DNA of 51,791 bases, from assembly GCA_944354265.1 (NCBI GenBank), contig CALVPX010000008.1, forward strand, positions 1 through 51,791, written 5' to 3'. The stretch is from an uncultured Clostridia bacterium (GTDB lineage: Bacteria; Bacillota; Clostridia; Christensenellales; Borkfalkiaceae). Under the pieces are notes generated by a model. It saw only the letters and a program-made list of their open reading frames with translations, ran no database searches and had not been told where the DNA came from. This document shows, one piece after another, positions 7,901-17,166 of this stretch. The translations under genes were made by a program, and so were the position numbers. The number at the start of each line of letters is the position of its first letter. The stretch's first letter is position 1.

Positions 7901-8551
7901 TTACAGCTTTCTCTCGGCTATTACGTTGCCGTTTTCGCCGTCCACAAGGTAGGCGCTCGTGTTGCCGTCGCGGTCGATTACGCCCACATAGTAGTAGCAC
8001 TTTCCCTCGTCTGCAAGCAGGCGCACATAAATTTCGCCCTCAAAATTTTTGCCGTCGGTAAGAGCTGCAAAGGTGTCGCCGTCGTAGCTCACAACGCCTG
8101 TCAGGGCGTCCTCGGGCGATATCACGCCGCCGTAAAGCACGCTAGGCGCCTCAACCTGCCTCTCTTCGCCGTCGCAGGTCAGGGTCAGCTTAGCACTGTC
8201 GCCCGAGTCACCGCCCGTAAAACTTATGTAAAAGCTGTCTGTTACGGACATATAGATCATCTCGCCGCCGCTTTCGCCCAACCTCACAGTCACGTTGTCG
8301 GGGTTTTGGGAAAATTTAACAAAAATTTCGCACAAATCGCCCATCTCGCCCTTGTATCCGTCCGAAAGGTATGGGGTCTCGCGTGAGGATATGTGCACCT
8401 TAACAGTTAAATTGTCGTCCTCGTACAGGTACACCTGCGCCCTGCGCTCAGAGATGAAGTCGGCATAATTTATGCCCCCGCCCGTGCAGGCGCAAAGCCC
8501 CATGGCAGTCACGGCAAAAATCAAAATTACAGCACTCAAAAATTTCTTCAT
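7901..8551 (-). CDS. Lipoprotein of unknown function
   Basis: About 216 aa from the chosen start. The start at 8551 (MKKFLSAVILIFAV) gives a clean lipoprotein signal with lipobox LCAC; the longer in-frame opening would put 26 unlikely residues in front of it. The mature part appears rich in beta strands. Its end (YYYVGVIDRDGN then YLVDGENGNVIAERK) resembles the tail of PepSY-like domains, but this is only a similarity of pattern. It probably faces the outside of the membrane. It converges with the acetyltransferase gene and shares the terminator at 7828-7857. The function is unknown. Confidence 0.7.
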   Translation of the reverse strand: MKKFLSAVILIFAVTAMGLCACTGGGINYADFISERRAQVYLYEDDNLTVKVHISSRETPYLSDGYKGEMGDLCEIFVKFSQNPDNVTVRLGESGGEMIYMSVTDSFYISFTGGDSGDSAKLTLTCDGEERQVEAPSVLYGGVISPEDALTGVVSYDGDTFAALTDGKNFEGEIYVRLLADEGKCYYYVGVIDRDGNTSAYLVDGENGNVIAERKL

Positions 8552-8853
8552 ACTTAAAAGATATTTTGCCCGCGCAATAATATTCCACATTTTGCCAAAG
8601 TTTTCAAAAAAACAGTGGTGCGCACGCACCCGACCCGCCGGCTGTCATTTCGACCAAGCCCGCCAAAGGCTGGCGCGTGGAGAAATCTGCGTGAACGAAG
8701 TCTATCCTTATAATTAAAAAATTAAACGGCTTTCAGATACTGCCTAATCAACAATTTCTCTTGCTTTTTGCAATGACATATGCTAAAATTGAAATACACT
8801 ATTATAATGTGCGCCTACCATCTGTGCGTGCATTAAAAAAACGGCGGTACAAA
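8552..8853. repeat. Gap with one GTCATTTCGACC element and a candidate promoter
   Basis: A single forward element lies at 8643-8702 (GTCATTTCGACCAAGCCCGC to GAACGAAGTC). A good TATAAT at 8803-8808 has only a poor -35. It is the likely promoter of the next gene and lies inside the upstream part of that open frame, arguing against any start before about 8810. Confidence 0.6.
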
Positions 8854-9453
8854 TTGAAAAATTTTGTTGTAAAAACTGCGGTAAAAACTCTCTTGATAGT
8901 TTTGGCAGTACTTGTGGTGGCCTTCGTCATCTTCAACTTTGCATTTCCCCAACACATGGCTTCCTTTGCCGAAAAAATAGGCAATTACGACATGGCGGTA
9001 AGGTACGCCTCTCTCCGTTATTCCTACACGGGCGACACTGACGACCTCGCCCGCTGCTTTGAGGACGCCATCCTCGCCGACGACAATGAACTCATCATCG
9101 AGTACGGCGATCAGTTCTTTGAAAAGGACGACCACGCTCAGGTCATGGTAAACCTCTCCTTAGACAGGGAGATTGACTATTACGACCTCTTCGGCGGCGG
9201 CCTCACCCGTGCGCGTTACGAGACGGATAATTTTTCGGGCGCGCTCGAGCTTGCTTTGGACCTCTATGACGACACCAAATCTCTCACTTACAGCTGCCCG
9301 CTGACGTCGCTTGCGGCCTCGGTCGTCAACAATAACGACACACAGAACGCCCCCGCTCTGCTTGATGCGCTCGAAGGTATTTCGCCGACCAATGACGGCG
9401 GCGAAGAGATTCTCTCTTCCCTCGTAGGCAGCCTCGGCGAGCTTTCAAATTAA
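8854..9453 (+). CDS. Membrane-anchored hypothetical protein
   Basis: About 199 aa if translation starts at the in-frame TTG at 8854 (LKNFVVKTAVKTLLIV). The frame is open from an ATG at 8761, but a TATAAT at 8803-8808 suggests that part is untranscribed. A short basic N-terminus is followed by one transmembrane helix (LLIVLAVLVVAFVIFNFAF). The rest is acidic and appears alpha-helical with repeat-like units (MAVRYASLRYSYTGDTDDLARC), reminiscent of TPR-type helical repeats, so the soluble part probably faces outward and binds a partner. I do not recognise the family. It precedes guaA by about 77 bp. Confidence 0.65.
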   Translation: MKNFVVKTAVKTLLIVLAVLVVAFVIFNFAFPQHMASFAEKIGNYDMAVRYASLRYSYTGDTDDLARCFEDAILADDNELIIEYGDQFFEKDDHAQVMVNLSLDREIDYYDLFGGGLTRARYETDNFSGALELALDLYDDTKSLTYSCPLTSLAASVVNNNDTQNAPALLDALEGISPTNDGGEEILSSLVGSLGELSN

Positions 9454-9475
9454 AGGTAAATAGAAAACTATCTTT

Positions 9476-9508
9476 GCGCCGCTTATGCGGCGCGCTTAAG
9501 TTTTAAAT
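9476..9508 (+). terminator. Weak hairpin before guaA
   Basis: GCGCCGC-TTAT-GCGGCGC followed, after a few bases, by TTTT. It may partly terminate the upstream transcript. The T-tract is interrupted. Confidence 0.35.
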
Positions 9509-9530
9509 AAATTTATAAAGGACACATAAT

Positions 9531-11063
9531 ATGCAGCACCAAAGAGTACTTATCCTCGATTTCGGCGGACAATACAATCAGCTCATAGCGCGCCGCGTGC
9601 GCGAGCTCAACGTCTTTTGCGACCTTCTGCCCTCGGACATGAGTCTGCAAAAGATTAAGGAATACAACCCCATAGGCATAATCTTCACGGGCGGCCCCAA
9701 TTCCGTCTACGACGAGGGTTCCCCCAAGATAGATAAGGGTGTGTTTGACCTCGGAATTCCCGTCCTCGGCATATGCTACGGCTGTCAGCTCATGGCCTAC
9801 ACCCTCGGCGGCGAAGTTCAGCGCGCCTCAACTTCCGAGTACGGCAAGGCAGAGGTGGAGTATGTGTCCTCCCACCTTACGGTGGATATGCCATCCACGG
9901 CGGTCTGTTGGATGAGCCATACCGACAGGATAACCCGCCTGCCCGAAGGCTTCAAAATGCTCGCCAAGAGTGCAAACTGCCCCTATGCCGCCTTCGGCGA
10001 CGAGCAGAGAAAGCTCTACGGCGTGCAGTTCCACCCCGAAGTAAACCACACCTTCAAGGGCACTGTAATCCTCAAAAACTTCCTCTACAACATCTGCGGC
10101 GCCACGGGCGATTGGACAATGTCCAACTTCGTCGCCAATCAGATTGCTGCCCTGAAGGAGAAGATAGGCGACAAAAAGGTGCTCTGCGCCATGTCGGGCG
10201 GGGTGGACTCCGCCGTCGCCGCAACGCTCATTCACAAGGCCGTCGGCGATCAGCTCACATGCGTGTTTGTCGACCACGGCCTTCTCAGAAAGTATGAAGC
10301 CGACGAGGTCATGTCCGTGTTCAAAGACGGCCTCGGCATGAATCTGATAAAGGCCGACGACGGCGCAATCTTCCTTGAAAAGCTCAAGGGCGTCACCGAA
10401 CCCGAAACCAAGCGCAAGATAATAGGCGAGCAGTTCATTCGCTCGTTCGAAAAGCAGGCAAAGGCCATCGGCAAGGTCGATTTCCTCGTTCAGGGCACAA
10501 TATATCCGGACGTAATCGAAAGCGGCAAGGGCAAGTCGGCAGTTATCAAGTCCCACCACAATGTGGGCGGCCTGCCCTCGGTCGTCGACTTCAAGGAGAT
10601 AATAGAGCCTTTGCGCGACCTGTTCAAGGACGAGGTGAGAAAGGTTGGCTTCGAACTCGGCCTTCCCAAAAACGTGGTAATGCGTCAGCCCTTCCCCGGC
10701 CCCGGCCTCGCCATAAGAATTATGGGCGAAGTGACCGAAGAAAAGCTTGAAACTCTGCGCGATTCAGACTATATCCTGCGCGACGAAATTGCCAAGGCCG
10801 GCTTGGACGACAAAATCTGGCAGTACTTCACCGTAATAACCAACTCCAAAACTGTCGGCGTTCAGGGCGACTTCAGAACTTACGAAAACGTAATCGCCAT
10901 CCGCGCCGTCACCTCTCTCGACGCCATGACGGCCGATTGGGCGCGCATCCCCTACGACGTGTTGGAAAAAATTTCCACCCGCATAGTCAACGAAGTCAAG
11001 CACGCCAACAGAATTGTGTATGATATAACCTCCAAGCCCCCTGCAACCATAGAGTGGGAATGA
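9531..11063 (+). CDS. guaA: GMP synthase (glutamine-hydrolysing)
   Basis: A 510-aa protein of standard length that converts XMP to GMP in purine synthesis, using glutamine as nitrogen donor. The N-terminal class I amidotransferase has the nucleophile motif GICYGCQ (Cys82) and the later histidine/glutamate motif GVQFHPEV. The ATP-pyrophosphatase domain has SGGVDS at residues 222-227. The C-terminal dimerisation domain ends in the conserved KPPATIEWE. The start has AAAGGA upstream. The gene is flanked by non-coding DNA on both sides and appears monocistronic; I saw no purine riboswitch ahead of it. Confidence 0.98.
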   Translation: MQHQRVLILDFGGQYNQLIARRVRELNVFCDLLPSDMSLQKIKEYNPIGIIFTGGPNSVYDEGSPKIDKGVFDLGIPVLGICYGCQLMAYTLGGEVQRASTSEYGKAEVEYVSSHLTVDMPSTAVCWMSHTDRITRLPEGFKMLAKSANCPYAAFGDEQRKLYGVQFHPEVNHTFKGTVILKNFLYNICGATGDWTMSNFVANQIAALKEKIGDKKVLCAMSGGVDSAVAATLIHKAVGDQLTCVFVDHGLLRKYEADEVMSVFKDGLGMNLIKADDGAIFLEKLKGVTEPETKRKIIGEQFIRSFEKQAKAIGKVDFLVQGTIYPDVIESGKGKSAVIKSHHNVGGLPSVVDFKEIIEPLRDLFKDEVRKVGFELGLPKNVVMRQPFPGPGLAIRIMGEVTEEKLETLRDSDYILRDEIAKAGLDDKIWQYFTVITNSKTVGVQGDFRTYENVIAIRAVTSLDAMTADWARIPYDVLEKISTRIVNEVKHANRIVYDITSKPPATIEWE

Positions 11064-11398
11064 TAAACGCATATATGCTTCGCAATACCATGTCGCGCTG
11101 CGGCAACCTTCAGTCACTTACTTCTTTGTAAGCTCCTTCAGGTTTTCCTCGCGCTCCTCGTCTTGCTCGCATCTCTGCGTTTATCAGACCGCGCATTGCG
11201 CGGAAACAATAATGTGAACTGCTTCTTGCCCCCCTTGTGTAAAGGGGGAATTAAGGGGGGATTGTGTTACTATATTGGTAATATACCCGTTATCATTTCG
11301 ACCGAAGTGAGCGACAGCGAACGCAGCGGAGAAATCCCCCGAACGCAGTCAAGAATATAACAAAAGTAAGTAATTCCTTACAAGTAAGGCAGTAAAAT
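11064..11398. repeat. Gap with three repeat types
   Basis: After the guaA stop: a stretch with CTTCGCAATACCATGTCG and TCTTGCTCGCATCTC, related to the text after lepA; then a CCCCCCTTGTGTAAAGGGGG element (11228-11266); then a forward ATCATTTCGACCGAAG element (11292-11350). No gene is seen. Confidence 0.7.
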
Positions 11399-11818
11399 AT
11401 GCAGTATAAAAGATTCAACAACAAAATAATCGCGCGGATTGACAGGGGAGAGGAGATTGTCTCCTCCCTCGAGGCCATATGCGAAGGGGAGGGGGTTAAG
11501 CTCGCCTCGGTTTCGGCAATAGGTGCGGTCAACAACTTCACGGTCGGCGTGTTCTCGCCCGCTGCTAAGACCTACAAGGCCAACCTCTTTACGGGCGACT
11601 ACGAAATCGTCTCCCTGCTCGGCACGGTAACCACCAAGGACGGCGCCTTCTATGCTCACCTGCACATGTCCGCAGGCGACAGCGATGGCAAGGTTTTCGG
11701 CGGCCACCTCAACGAGGCGCACGTCTCCGCCACCTGCGAAATGGTCATCGACGTGATAGAAGGCTCGGTCGAGCGCCTGTTCAGCGAGGAGATAGGTTTA
11801 AACCTCTTTAAATTTTAA
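11399..11818 (+). CDS. PPC-domain (DUF296) protein
   Basis: A 139-aa protein that is a single PPC domain (plant and prokaryote conserved, DUF296). The family features are visible: an N-terminal strand with IARIDRGEEIVSSL, GAVNN in the core, and the histidine-rich metal-site motif HLHMSAGDSDGKVFGGHL followed by TCEMVI. Bacterial members form trimers and are often called DNA-binding because of the plant AT-hook relatives, but here there is no AT-hook and the biochemical role is unknown. It lies 32 bp upstream of the SpoU methyltransferase gene, with a UUCG-loop hairpin between them. Confidence 0.88.
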   Translation: MQYKRFNNKIIARIDRGEEIVSSLEAICEGEGVKLASVSAIGAVNNFTVGVFSPAAKTYKANLFTGDYEIVSLLGTVTTKDGAFYAHLHMSAGDSDGKVFGGHLNEAHVSATCEMVIDVIEGSVERLFSEEIGLNLFKF

Positions 11819-11823
11819 ATTAC

Positions 11824-11841
11824 AGCCGCGGTTCGCCGCGG
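11824..11841 (+). other. UUCG tetraloop hairpin in front of the SpoU gene
   Basis: GCCGCGG-TTCG-CCGCGGC, a 7-bp GC stem with a UUCG loop, ending about 10 bases before the ATG at 11851. No Shine-Dalgarno sequence lies between. It could stabilise the upstream message end or lower translation of the methyltransferase. Confidence 0.6.
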
Positions 11842-11850
11842 CATTTGCTT

Positions 11851-12696
11851 ATGGATATAAATCAGCTTTTAACGCAACTTAATTTTCAGCCGATAGGCGA
11901 AAGTAACGGCAGAATAAAGCGGGTGAAGGGCATAATTTCAAACTCCAAGCCCAATCCCGAAAAACTGTTCGTGGCCGAGGGCATATGGCTTGCCTCCATG
12001 TGCCTCAAGTTCGGCACGCGTATCGACAGTTTAATCGTCTGCCCCGACCATGTCCGCACTCCCGAGGTCATTAAGCTCATCCAAGACCTTTCAGAGCGCA
12101 CGCAGGACAGGTTCTCGGTTTCGGCTAAGACGTACGAAAAGATATCAGAAAAGGGTCAGCCGGACGGCATAATGGCGCTCGCCGCCCTACCGCAGAGGGA
12201 CATTGTAAACTTCATTCCGCCCCAAAAGGCCGTCGTGCTCATAATCGACGGCGTGGAGATTCCCGGCAACGCCGGCACAATGTTGCGCATGGCCGACGGC
12301 GCGGGTGCGGACGCCGTGTTCTTCTGCAACCGCAAGGTGCGCATGACCCACCCCAAACTCATAAAATCAAGTCAGGGCGCAATTCTCACCGTGCCCACAT
12401 ATGAATTTTCCTCGGTCGCGGAGTGCAGGCAGTGGCTCAAAAAATTTGGCTTCACCGTCTATCTTGCCGATACACGCGCAGAAAGGTATTACTACGACGA
12501 GCCCTTCGGCACAAACTGTGCCCTCGTCGTCGGCAGCGAGCGCTACGGCATAGCAAGGGAGTGGTACGACGATGATTACTCCATGATCGCCATTCCCATG
12601 CTCGGCAAGTGCGACTCCTTAAACGTCGGCGTCGCCGCCACCGTGCTTACATACGAAGCCTGCATTAAAAATAAGCTTAAAGGAGGCAGACCATGA
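11851..12696 (+). CDS. SpoU/TrmH family RNA 2'-O-methyltransferase
   Basis: About 281 aa. It has an N-terminal substrate-binding domain of the SpoU type (residues 1-110), then the knotted SPOUT methyltransferase domain. Motif 1 is EIPGNAGTMLR, motif 2 is LVVGSERYGI and motif 3 is IPMLGKCDSLNVGVAATVL, together forming the SAM-binding trefoil knot. Family members methylate ribose 2'-OH in 23S rRNA or tRNA; the exact nucleotide cannot be told. I chose the ATG at 11851 rather than an in-frame TTG at 11845. The stop overlaps the ppa start by four bases, so the two are probably translationally coupled. Confidence 0.92.
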   Translation: MDINQLLTQLNFQPIGESNGRIKRVKGIISNSKPNPEKLFVAEGIWLASMCLKFGTRIDSLIVCPDHVRTPEVIKLIQDLSERTQDRFSVSAKTYEKISEKGQPDGIMALAALPQRDIVNFIPPQKAVVLIIDGVEIPGNAGTMLRMADGAGADAVFFCNRKVRMTHPKLIKSSQGAILTVPTYEFSSVAECRQWLKKFGFTVYLADTRAERYYYDEPFGTNCALVVGSERYGIAREWYDDDYSMIAIPMLGKCDSLNVGVAATVLTYEACIKNKLKGGRP

Positions 12697-13223
12697 ACAT
12701 TTGGCACGACATGCAAAAATCGCGCATAACGCCCCAAAAATTCGAGGCCCTCATAGAAATTCCCAAGGGCTGCAAGACCAAGTACGAGCTTGATAAATCC
12801 ACGGGCATGCTCAAGATGGACAGGGTGCTCTACACCTCAACCGTCTATCCCGCCAATTACGGCTTCATTCCCCTCACCTATGCCGAGGACGGCGACCCGC
12901 TCGACGTTCTTGTGCTCTGCTCAGATTCGATATATCCCATGACCCTCGTCACCTGCACGCCCATAGGCGTCATAAAGATGATAGATAACGGCGAATACGA
13001 CGAAAAGATAATCGCCGTGCCAACGGGCGACCCCACCTACAAGGACTATTCCGACATCCGCGACCTCCCCAAACATATCTTCGAGGAGATGATGCACTTC
13101 TTTTCGGTCTACAAGTTCCTCGAACAGAAGGTGACAGAGGTAAAGGAAATCTGCGGCCAAGGCGAAGCTGTGCAAATAATTCAAAAGTGCATAACCGCCT
13201 ACTCCCAAAAATTTGATAAATAG
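12693..13223 (+). CDS. ppa: Inorganic pyrophosphatase, family I
   Basis: A 176-aa cytoplasmic enzyme that hydrolyses pyrophosphate to two phosphates. The metal-binding signature DGDPLD lies at residues 66-71, with further conserved parts (EIPKGCKTKYE near the N-terminus, YPANYGFIP and GDPTYKDYSDI). Many Clostridia use the unrelated family II enzyme, so this soluble family I form is worth noting but not rare. A strong AAAGGAGG sits inside the end of the SpoU gene. It is followed by a clear terminator. Confidence 0.95.
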   Translation: MNIWHDMQKSRITPQKFEALIEIPKGCKTKYELDKSTGMLKMDRVLYTSTVYPANYGFIPLTYAEDGDPLDVLVLCSDSIYPMTLVTCTPIGVIKMIDNGEYDEKIIAVPTGDPTYKDYSDIRDLPKHIFEEMMHFFSVYKFLEQKVTEVKEICGQGEAVQIIQKCITAYSQKFDK

Positions 13224-13239
13224 TGTAATTAAAAGCGGC

Positions 13240-13276
13240 GCGGCGGGCTTAAAAGCCCGCCGCTCCAATTTTTGTA
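13240..13276 (+). terminator. Terminator after ppa
   Basis: A perfect 10-bp stem, GCGGCGGGCT / AGCCCGCCGC (13240-13249 and 13254-13263), followed by TCCAATTTTTG. Confidence 0.8.
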
Positions 13277-13382
13277 TAGCGAAAACCACGTGTAAGCCTG
13301 CGTGGTTCTAAAGAGGCTAAAGTCGATGAGTTGGTCACATCATTTTGCTCAATTGTGTAATGGTGCGCCGAATTCTACTCAA

Positions 13383-13504
13383 GCCCCCCTTGTGTAAAGG
13401 GGGGATCAAAGGGGGGATTGTAGGCGCGTAAGCGCCGTAGTAAATAATATAAAGTAACAATCCCTCAGGCGCATACGCGCCAGCTCCCTTTACACAAGGG
13501 AGCC
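13383..13504. repeat. Inverted pair of CCCCCCTTGTGTAAAGGGG elements
   Basis: A forward copy (13383-13440: GCCCCCCTTGTGTAAAGG to AAGCGCCGTAG) faces a reverse copy (13458-13504: CAATCCCTCAGGCGC to TACACAAGGGAGCC). Related copies occur at 11228-11266 and 47518-47576, and a partial one near 13656-13680. The rest of the 13264-13748 gap holds a 10-bp hairpin, AAAACAGCAG-GTGA-CTGCTGTTTT (13619-13642), and no gene. Confidence 0.8.
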
Positions 13505-13748
13505 TGAATAGCGACACAATATCTCAGGCTATACGCGCCATTTCGCGCAATGCGCAAGGAAAACGCATTGCTTAGTCGCCGCTCGCGCCAATAATGCGCT
13601 CACTTTATCTCGTGTGGTAAAACAGCAGGTGACTGCTGTTTTAAAAAATCCACACTCGCCCCTTTGCACAAGGGAGCCCATGATGCGGTAAACTTCTCTT
13701 GTCATTTCTGCCTATTTACACCAAAAATATCCCTGCCAAAAATAGGTA

Positions 13749-13777
13749 TTGATTTTTTTAATGGTATGTGCTATAAT
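13749..13777 (+). promoter_or_regulatory. Promoter of the HelD-like gene
   Basis: TTGATT (13749-13754), a 17-bp spacer and TATAAT (13772-13777). The predicted transcript start, near 13784, coincides with an in-frame ATG at 13785. Confidence 0.7.
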
Positions 13778-13820
13778 CAATTGAATGGCAACGCCGCTTT
13801 TGCGGCGGCATGGTATTTTT

Positions 13821-16193
13821 ATGGCAGATATCAAGGATATCAAAAAAATTTTATCCCCCTCAAAGCAGCCCGACAAGCAGTTTTATCTCGACCTTTTGGA
13901 CGCGGATAAACAGCGGGCATATGAGGAGGAGCATTTAAAGGCGGTGCTCCTGATGCTCAAGGCAATTTACGTCAAAAAATTGCTCGACGGCATAAAGGCC
14001 TCCGCAGCCGAAAGGGACGCGCTCATGCACGGCCCCGATTACAATGCCGAAAAATACCGCCGCGTCTTGGAGCTCAACGCCAAAATTGCCGAGGATAGGC
14101 AAAAGGTCGACAGCTACAAGTGCTTTTTTGTCGAGCCGTACTTCGCCCGCATGGACTTATACGACGAAAAGGACGGCTACAACAGCTACTATATCGGCAA
14201 AAAGGGGGACTACGGGTTAGAAATTGTCGATTGGCGCGCCCCCCTCGCCCGCAAGTATTATCAGAAGAGTCAGCTCAAATTTTCAATCAACCAATTCGAC
14301 TACAAACTCATCTTGCGCCGCGCCCTCCGCGTGCACAACGGCAAACTTTTGGACTTTCAGAACGAATATCTGCGCCTCGACGACTATCTCACCAAGGAGG
14401 AGATAGGCGGCCGCGACGAATCGGTGATATTCGACCCCTTCTTAAAGGACATATTGAAGAGTCGCAAGGAGAAGCAGGAAATCTGCGACATAATAGAGAC
14501 CATTCAGGAGCAGCAGTACGACATAATAACCGCGCCCGAACGCTCGCAGTTTGTCGTTCAGGGCGTCGCAGGCTCGGGCAAGACCATGATAATGCTGCAC
14601 AGGCTGTCCTACCTCATGTACAACGACGAGAGCATAAAGCCCTCGAACGTGCTCGTCATCACCCCGTCAGACTCGTTCAACGCCTTCATAGACGAGCTTG
14701 CGCAGGTTTTAGAACTCGAAAAGGTAAAGACCTCCACTTTAGACAGCTATTTTCTTGCCCTTCTCAAAAATCAGGGCATCAATTTAGAGGGCAAGGTCAA
14801 TTACCACGCGCAGATAAACGCAGACTACCTTGAGTATGTATACTCAAGCAGGTTTTCCGACGACGTAAAAAAGAAGCTCAAAAAAATATACTCGGCCGTG
14901 CGCTCCATGCTCTCCCGCGAGATGGGCGGGGAGCTCATTGACAGCGTAATATCCTGCGCTCAATCGCAGATTGCCGAGTACGAGCGCATAAAGAACGCAT
15001 CCCTTCGCGTGCGCAGATGCGTCCTCGGCGAAATAAAGGAAAAGCCGGACGGCGGCCTGTATTACACCAAGCAGATGCGCGCCCTCTTCAACGGCCTTGC
15101 CGATGTGAAGGAGTTTTTAGAGCTCAACGACACCGACAAGCGCATGGACGACTACTTTTATTTCTACCGTCAGCTGCTCTCGTTCTACAAGTCGCTGCGC
15201 TTCATCCGCCGCTACGGCGAAAAAATCTGCCTCAACGCCATAGAAGATTTAAAGGCGCTTTCAACCACCGTCGAAAAGGAAATTTTCGACCTCAGGCGGT
15301 ATAAAATAAATATTAGCGGCACCGAGGAGTATACCTACCCCGACAGGATTGCCAAGCGCATAGAGCTTAAAAAGGAGATTGAGGCCACAATATCCCGCGT
15401 TGAAAGCATTTTGTCCGACTTTGCCGCCGTGTTTGACTTTGCCGAAGTCGCCAAGGGCGAGGGCTACCTCGTCCACATAGGCAAGTGCGAGGATATAGTC
15501 GATTTAATCCGCTTTTTCTACCGCGAAACGGTAAAGACGGTCAAGACCCGGTACGGCGTGTCAAATAAATTCATGTCGCGGGCAGACGTGTTCGCCCTGT
15601 GCTCGGTGCTCGCCGACCTCGGCTTTGACCTCACCCCCAAATACGCCTTCGTGTTTGTCGACGAAGCGCAGGACATATCCCCCGCCGAATACGCCCTGAT
15701 TAAGTACGTCAACGGTCAGGCCTGCTTCAACGTGTTCGGCGATTTAAAGCAGAACATAACTCCCTTCCGCGGCGTAAAGGATTGGTCGGAGCTCGGCTAC
15801 GAGGTCTACAACTTAAACCGCAACTACCGCAACACAAATCAGATAGTCGAGTACGTTTCGCAAAACCTCGGCATAGACATGCAGCCCATAGGTCTGCCCG
15901 GAGAGGAGGTGGAGCGCATCGCTCCCAAGAGCATAGGCAGGTACCTTTCCGATAAAAAGGGGCTGCGCGCCGTAATAACTTCTGAGGCAAACCTTGAAAA
16001 ATTTACCCGCAAGGCGTATAATGTCGTCAGGGAGAGCGGCGTCATCTCCAAATCCAAAATCAATATCATGACGGTGTACGAGAGCAAGGGGCTCGAATTC
16101 ACCGCAGTGGCGGTGGTGGACGGCGACCTGTCGCTCAACGAAAAATATATCGCCTATACAAGGGCGTTAAAGGAGCTCGCCGTCGTTCACTGA
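13821..16193 (+). CDS. helD: HelD-like UvrD/Rep superfamily 1 helicase
   Basis: About 790 aa. A long N-terminal part (including coiled-coil-rich YLDLLDADKQRAYEEEHLKA) precedes an SF1 motor: Walker A GVAGSGKT near residue 248, Walker B FVDEAQD near 610, motif IV-like LNRNYRN, motif V ESKGLEF and motif VI YIAYTRA. This arrangement, with a large insertion between the two motor halves, fits HelD, which removes stalled RNA polymerase from DNA in Bacillota; a repair helicase is the alternative. The start is uncertain: ATG 13821 follows a small GC hairpin, while ATG 13785 sits at the predicted transcript start. Neither has a Shine-Dalgarno sequence. Confidence 0.88.
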   Translation: MADIKDIKKILSPSKQPDKQFYLDLLDADKQRAYEEEHLKAVLLMLKAIYVKKLLDGIKASAAERDALMHGPDYNAEKYRRVLELNAKIAEDRQKVDSYKCFFVEPYFARMDLYDEKDGYNSYYIGKKGDYGLEIVDWRAPLARKYYQKSQLKFSINQFDYKLILRRALRVHNGKLLDFQNEYLRLDDYLTKEEIGGRDESVIFDPFLKDILKSRKEKQEICDIIETIQEQQYDIITAPERSQFVVQGVAGSGKTMIMLHRLSYLMYNDESIKPSNVLVITPSDSFNAFIDELAQVLELEKVKTSTLDSYFLALLKNQGINLEGKVNYHAQINADYLEYVYSSRFSDDVKKKLKKIYSAVRSMLSREMGGELIDSVISCAQSQIAEYERIKNASLRVRRCVLGEIKEKPDGGLYYTKQMRALFNGLADVKEFLELNDTDKRMDDYFYFYRQLLSFYKSLRFIRRYGEKICLNAIEDLKALSTTVEKEIFDLRRYKINISGTEEYTYPDRIAKRIELKKEIEATISRVESILSDFAAVFDFAEVAKGEGYLVHIGKCEDIVDLIRFFYRETVKTVKTRYGVSNKFMSRADVFALCSVLADLGFDLTPKYAFVFVDEAQDISPAEYALIKYVNGQACFNVFGDLKQNITPFRGVKDWSELGYEVYNLNRNYRNTNQIVEYVSQNLGIDMQPIGLPGEEVERIAPKSIGRYLSDKKGLRAVITSEANLEKFTRKAYNVVRESGVISKSKINIMTVYESKGLEFTAVAVVDGDLSLNEKYIAYTRALKELAVVH

Positions 16194-16305
16194 TTTTTCA
16201 CCTGCCTTTATTCGACAAACTGCCTAAAAAAAGTAGACTAAAAAGCAAACAGATGTTAAAATAAGTAAGCATATACTAACGATAAAGTATCAAAGAGAAA
16301 GTGTT

Positions 16306-17163
16306 ATGAAAAGTCTTATGAACAAGAATTGCGAACAGCCCGTGCAAATTTGTTACTGCGGCAATAAAAAGGTTTTTCCGCAAATACTTCTCTCTGTGCT
16401 CTCCGTCGCCAAAAACACAGAGAGCGCTGTAGTAGTGCGTATTTTTACCATGGATCTGCACGAGGTCGACCCGCGCTTCGTCCCCATAACCGATGGTCAG
16501 CGCGCCATACTCGAAGAGGTGCTGCGAAGTAAAAATGAGTTGAGCCGCGTTTACCTCGTCGACGCGGGGGAGGAGTACTGCCGCAATCTTACGGGCGGCA
16601 AGAACGAAAAGGGCTTTTACACCCCGTATGCCCTTCTGCGCCTGCTGTTCGACAAGTTCGACCTCCCCGATAAGCTCATCTACCTCGATACCGACACCAT
16701 GTGCTGCGGCGACATTGCAAAGCTGTGGGCGTACGACATAGAGGGGTACGAGTTCGGCGCCGTCAAGGACTACGAGGGGTCGTTTTGGATAAACCGCCAT
16801 TATTGCAACTCGGGCGTGTTGCTCATGAACATGAAGGAGTGCCGCCGCACAGACCTCTTGGGCCGCGTCCGCAAGCGGGTGATGAACAGGCGCATGTTCA
16901 TGCCCGACCAAAGCTCACTCAATAAACTTGCAAAAAATAAGCTCTACCTTCCGCGGGCGTTCAACGAACAGCGCGGCATAAGGAAGGATACGGTGATAAA
17001 GCATTTCTGCCGCGGCATGAAGTGGTACGGCCCCTTCTTCAAGCTGTACAACTACAAGCAGACCGACAGGGATAACGTGCACGAAAAGTTACATATCTAT
17101 TGTTTCGACGACATATACGCGCAGTACGATGAGCTGCAGAAAAAATATGATTTTGAGATATAA
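16306..17163 (+). CDS. Glycosyltransferase family 8 protein
   Basis: A 285-aa protein. It has the GT8 features: an N-terminal nucleotide-binding region (VQICYCGNKKVFPQ), the DXD metal/nucleotide motif in IYLDTDTMCCGD (near residue 128), NSGVLLMNM and the late histidine motif VIKHFCRGMKWYGPF. GT8 enzymes transfer glucose or galactose from UDP-sugars with retention of configuration, often for surface polysaccharide or lipopolysaccharide-like glycans. It has no signal or membrane segment, so it is cytoplasmic. It lies 3 bp upstream of an ABC exporter, so its product might be exported or the link may be only positional. AAAGAGAAAG precedes the ATG. Confidence 0.9.
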   Translation: MKSLMNKNCEQPVQICYCGNKKVFPQILLSVLSVAKNTESAVVVRIFTMDLHEVDPRFVPITDGQRAILEEVLRSKNELSRVYLVDAGEEYCRNLTGGKNEKGFYTPYALLRLLFDKFDLPDKLIYLDTDTMCCGDIAKLWAYDIEGYEFGAVKDYEGSFWINRHYCNSGVLLMNMKECRRTDLLGRVRKRVMNRRMFMPDQSSLNKLAKNKLYLPRAFNEQRGIRKDTVIKHFCRGMKWYGPFFKLYNYKQTDRDNVHEKLHIYCFDDIYAQYDELQKKYDFEI

Positions 17164-17166
17164 GGC

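Noticed and set aside
7556-8386. 276-codon + strand open frame across the acetyltransferase end and the lipoprotein gene
   Set aside because: It runs through a strong terminator and opposite a lipoprotein with a clean signal peptide.
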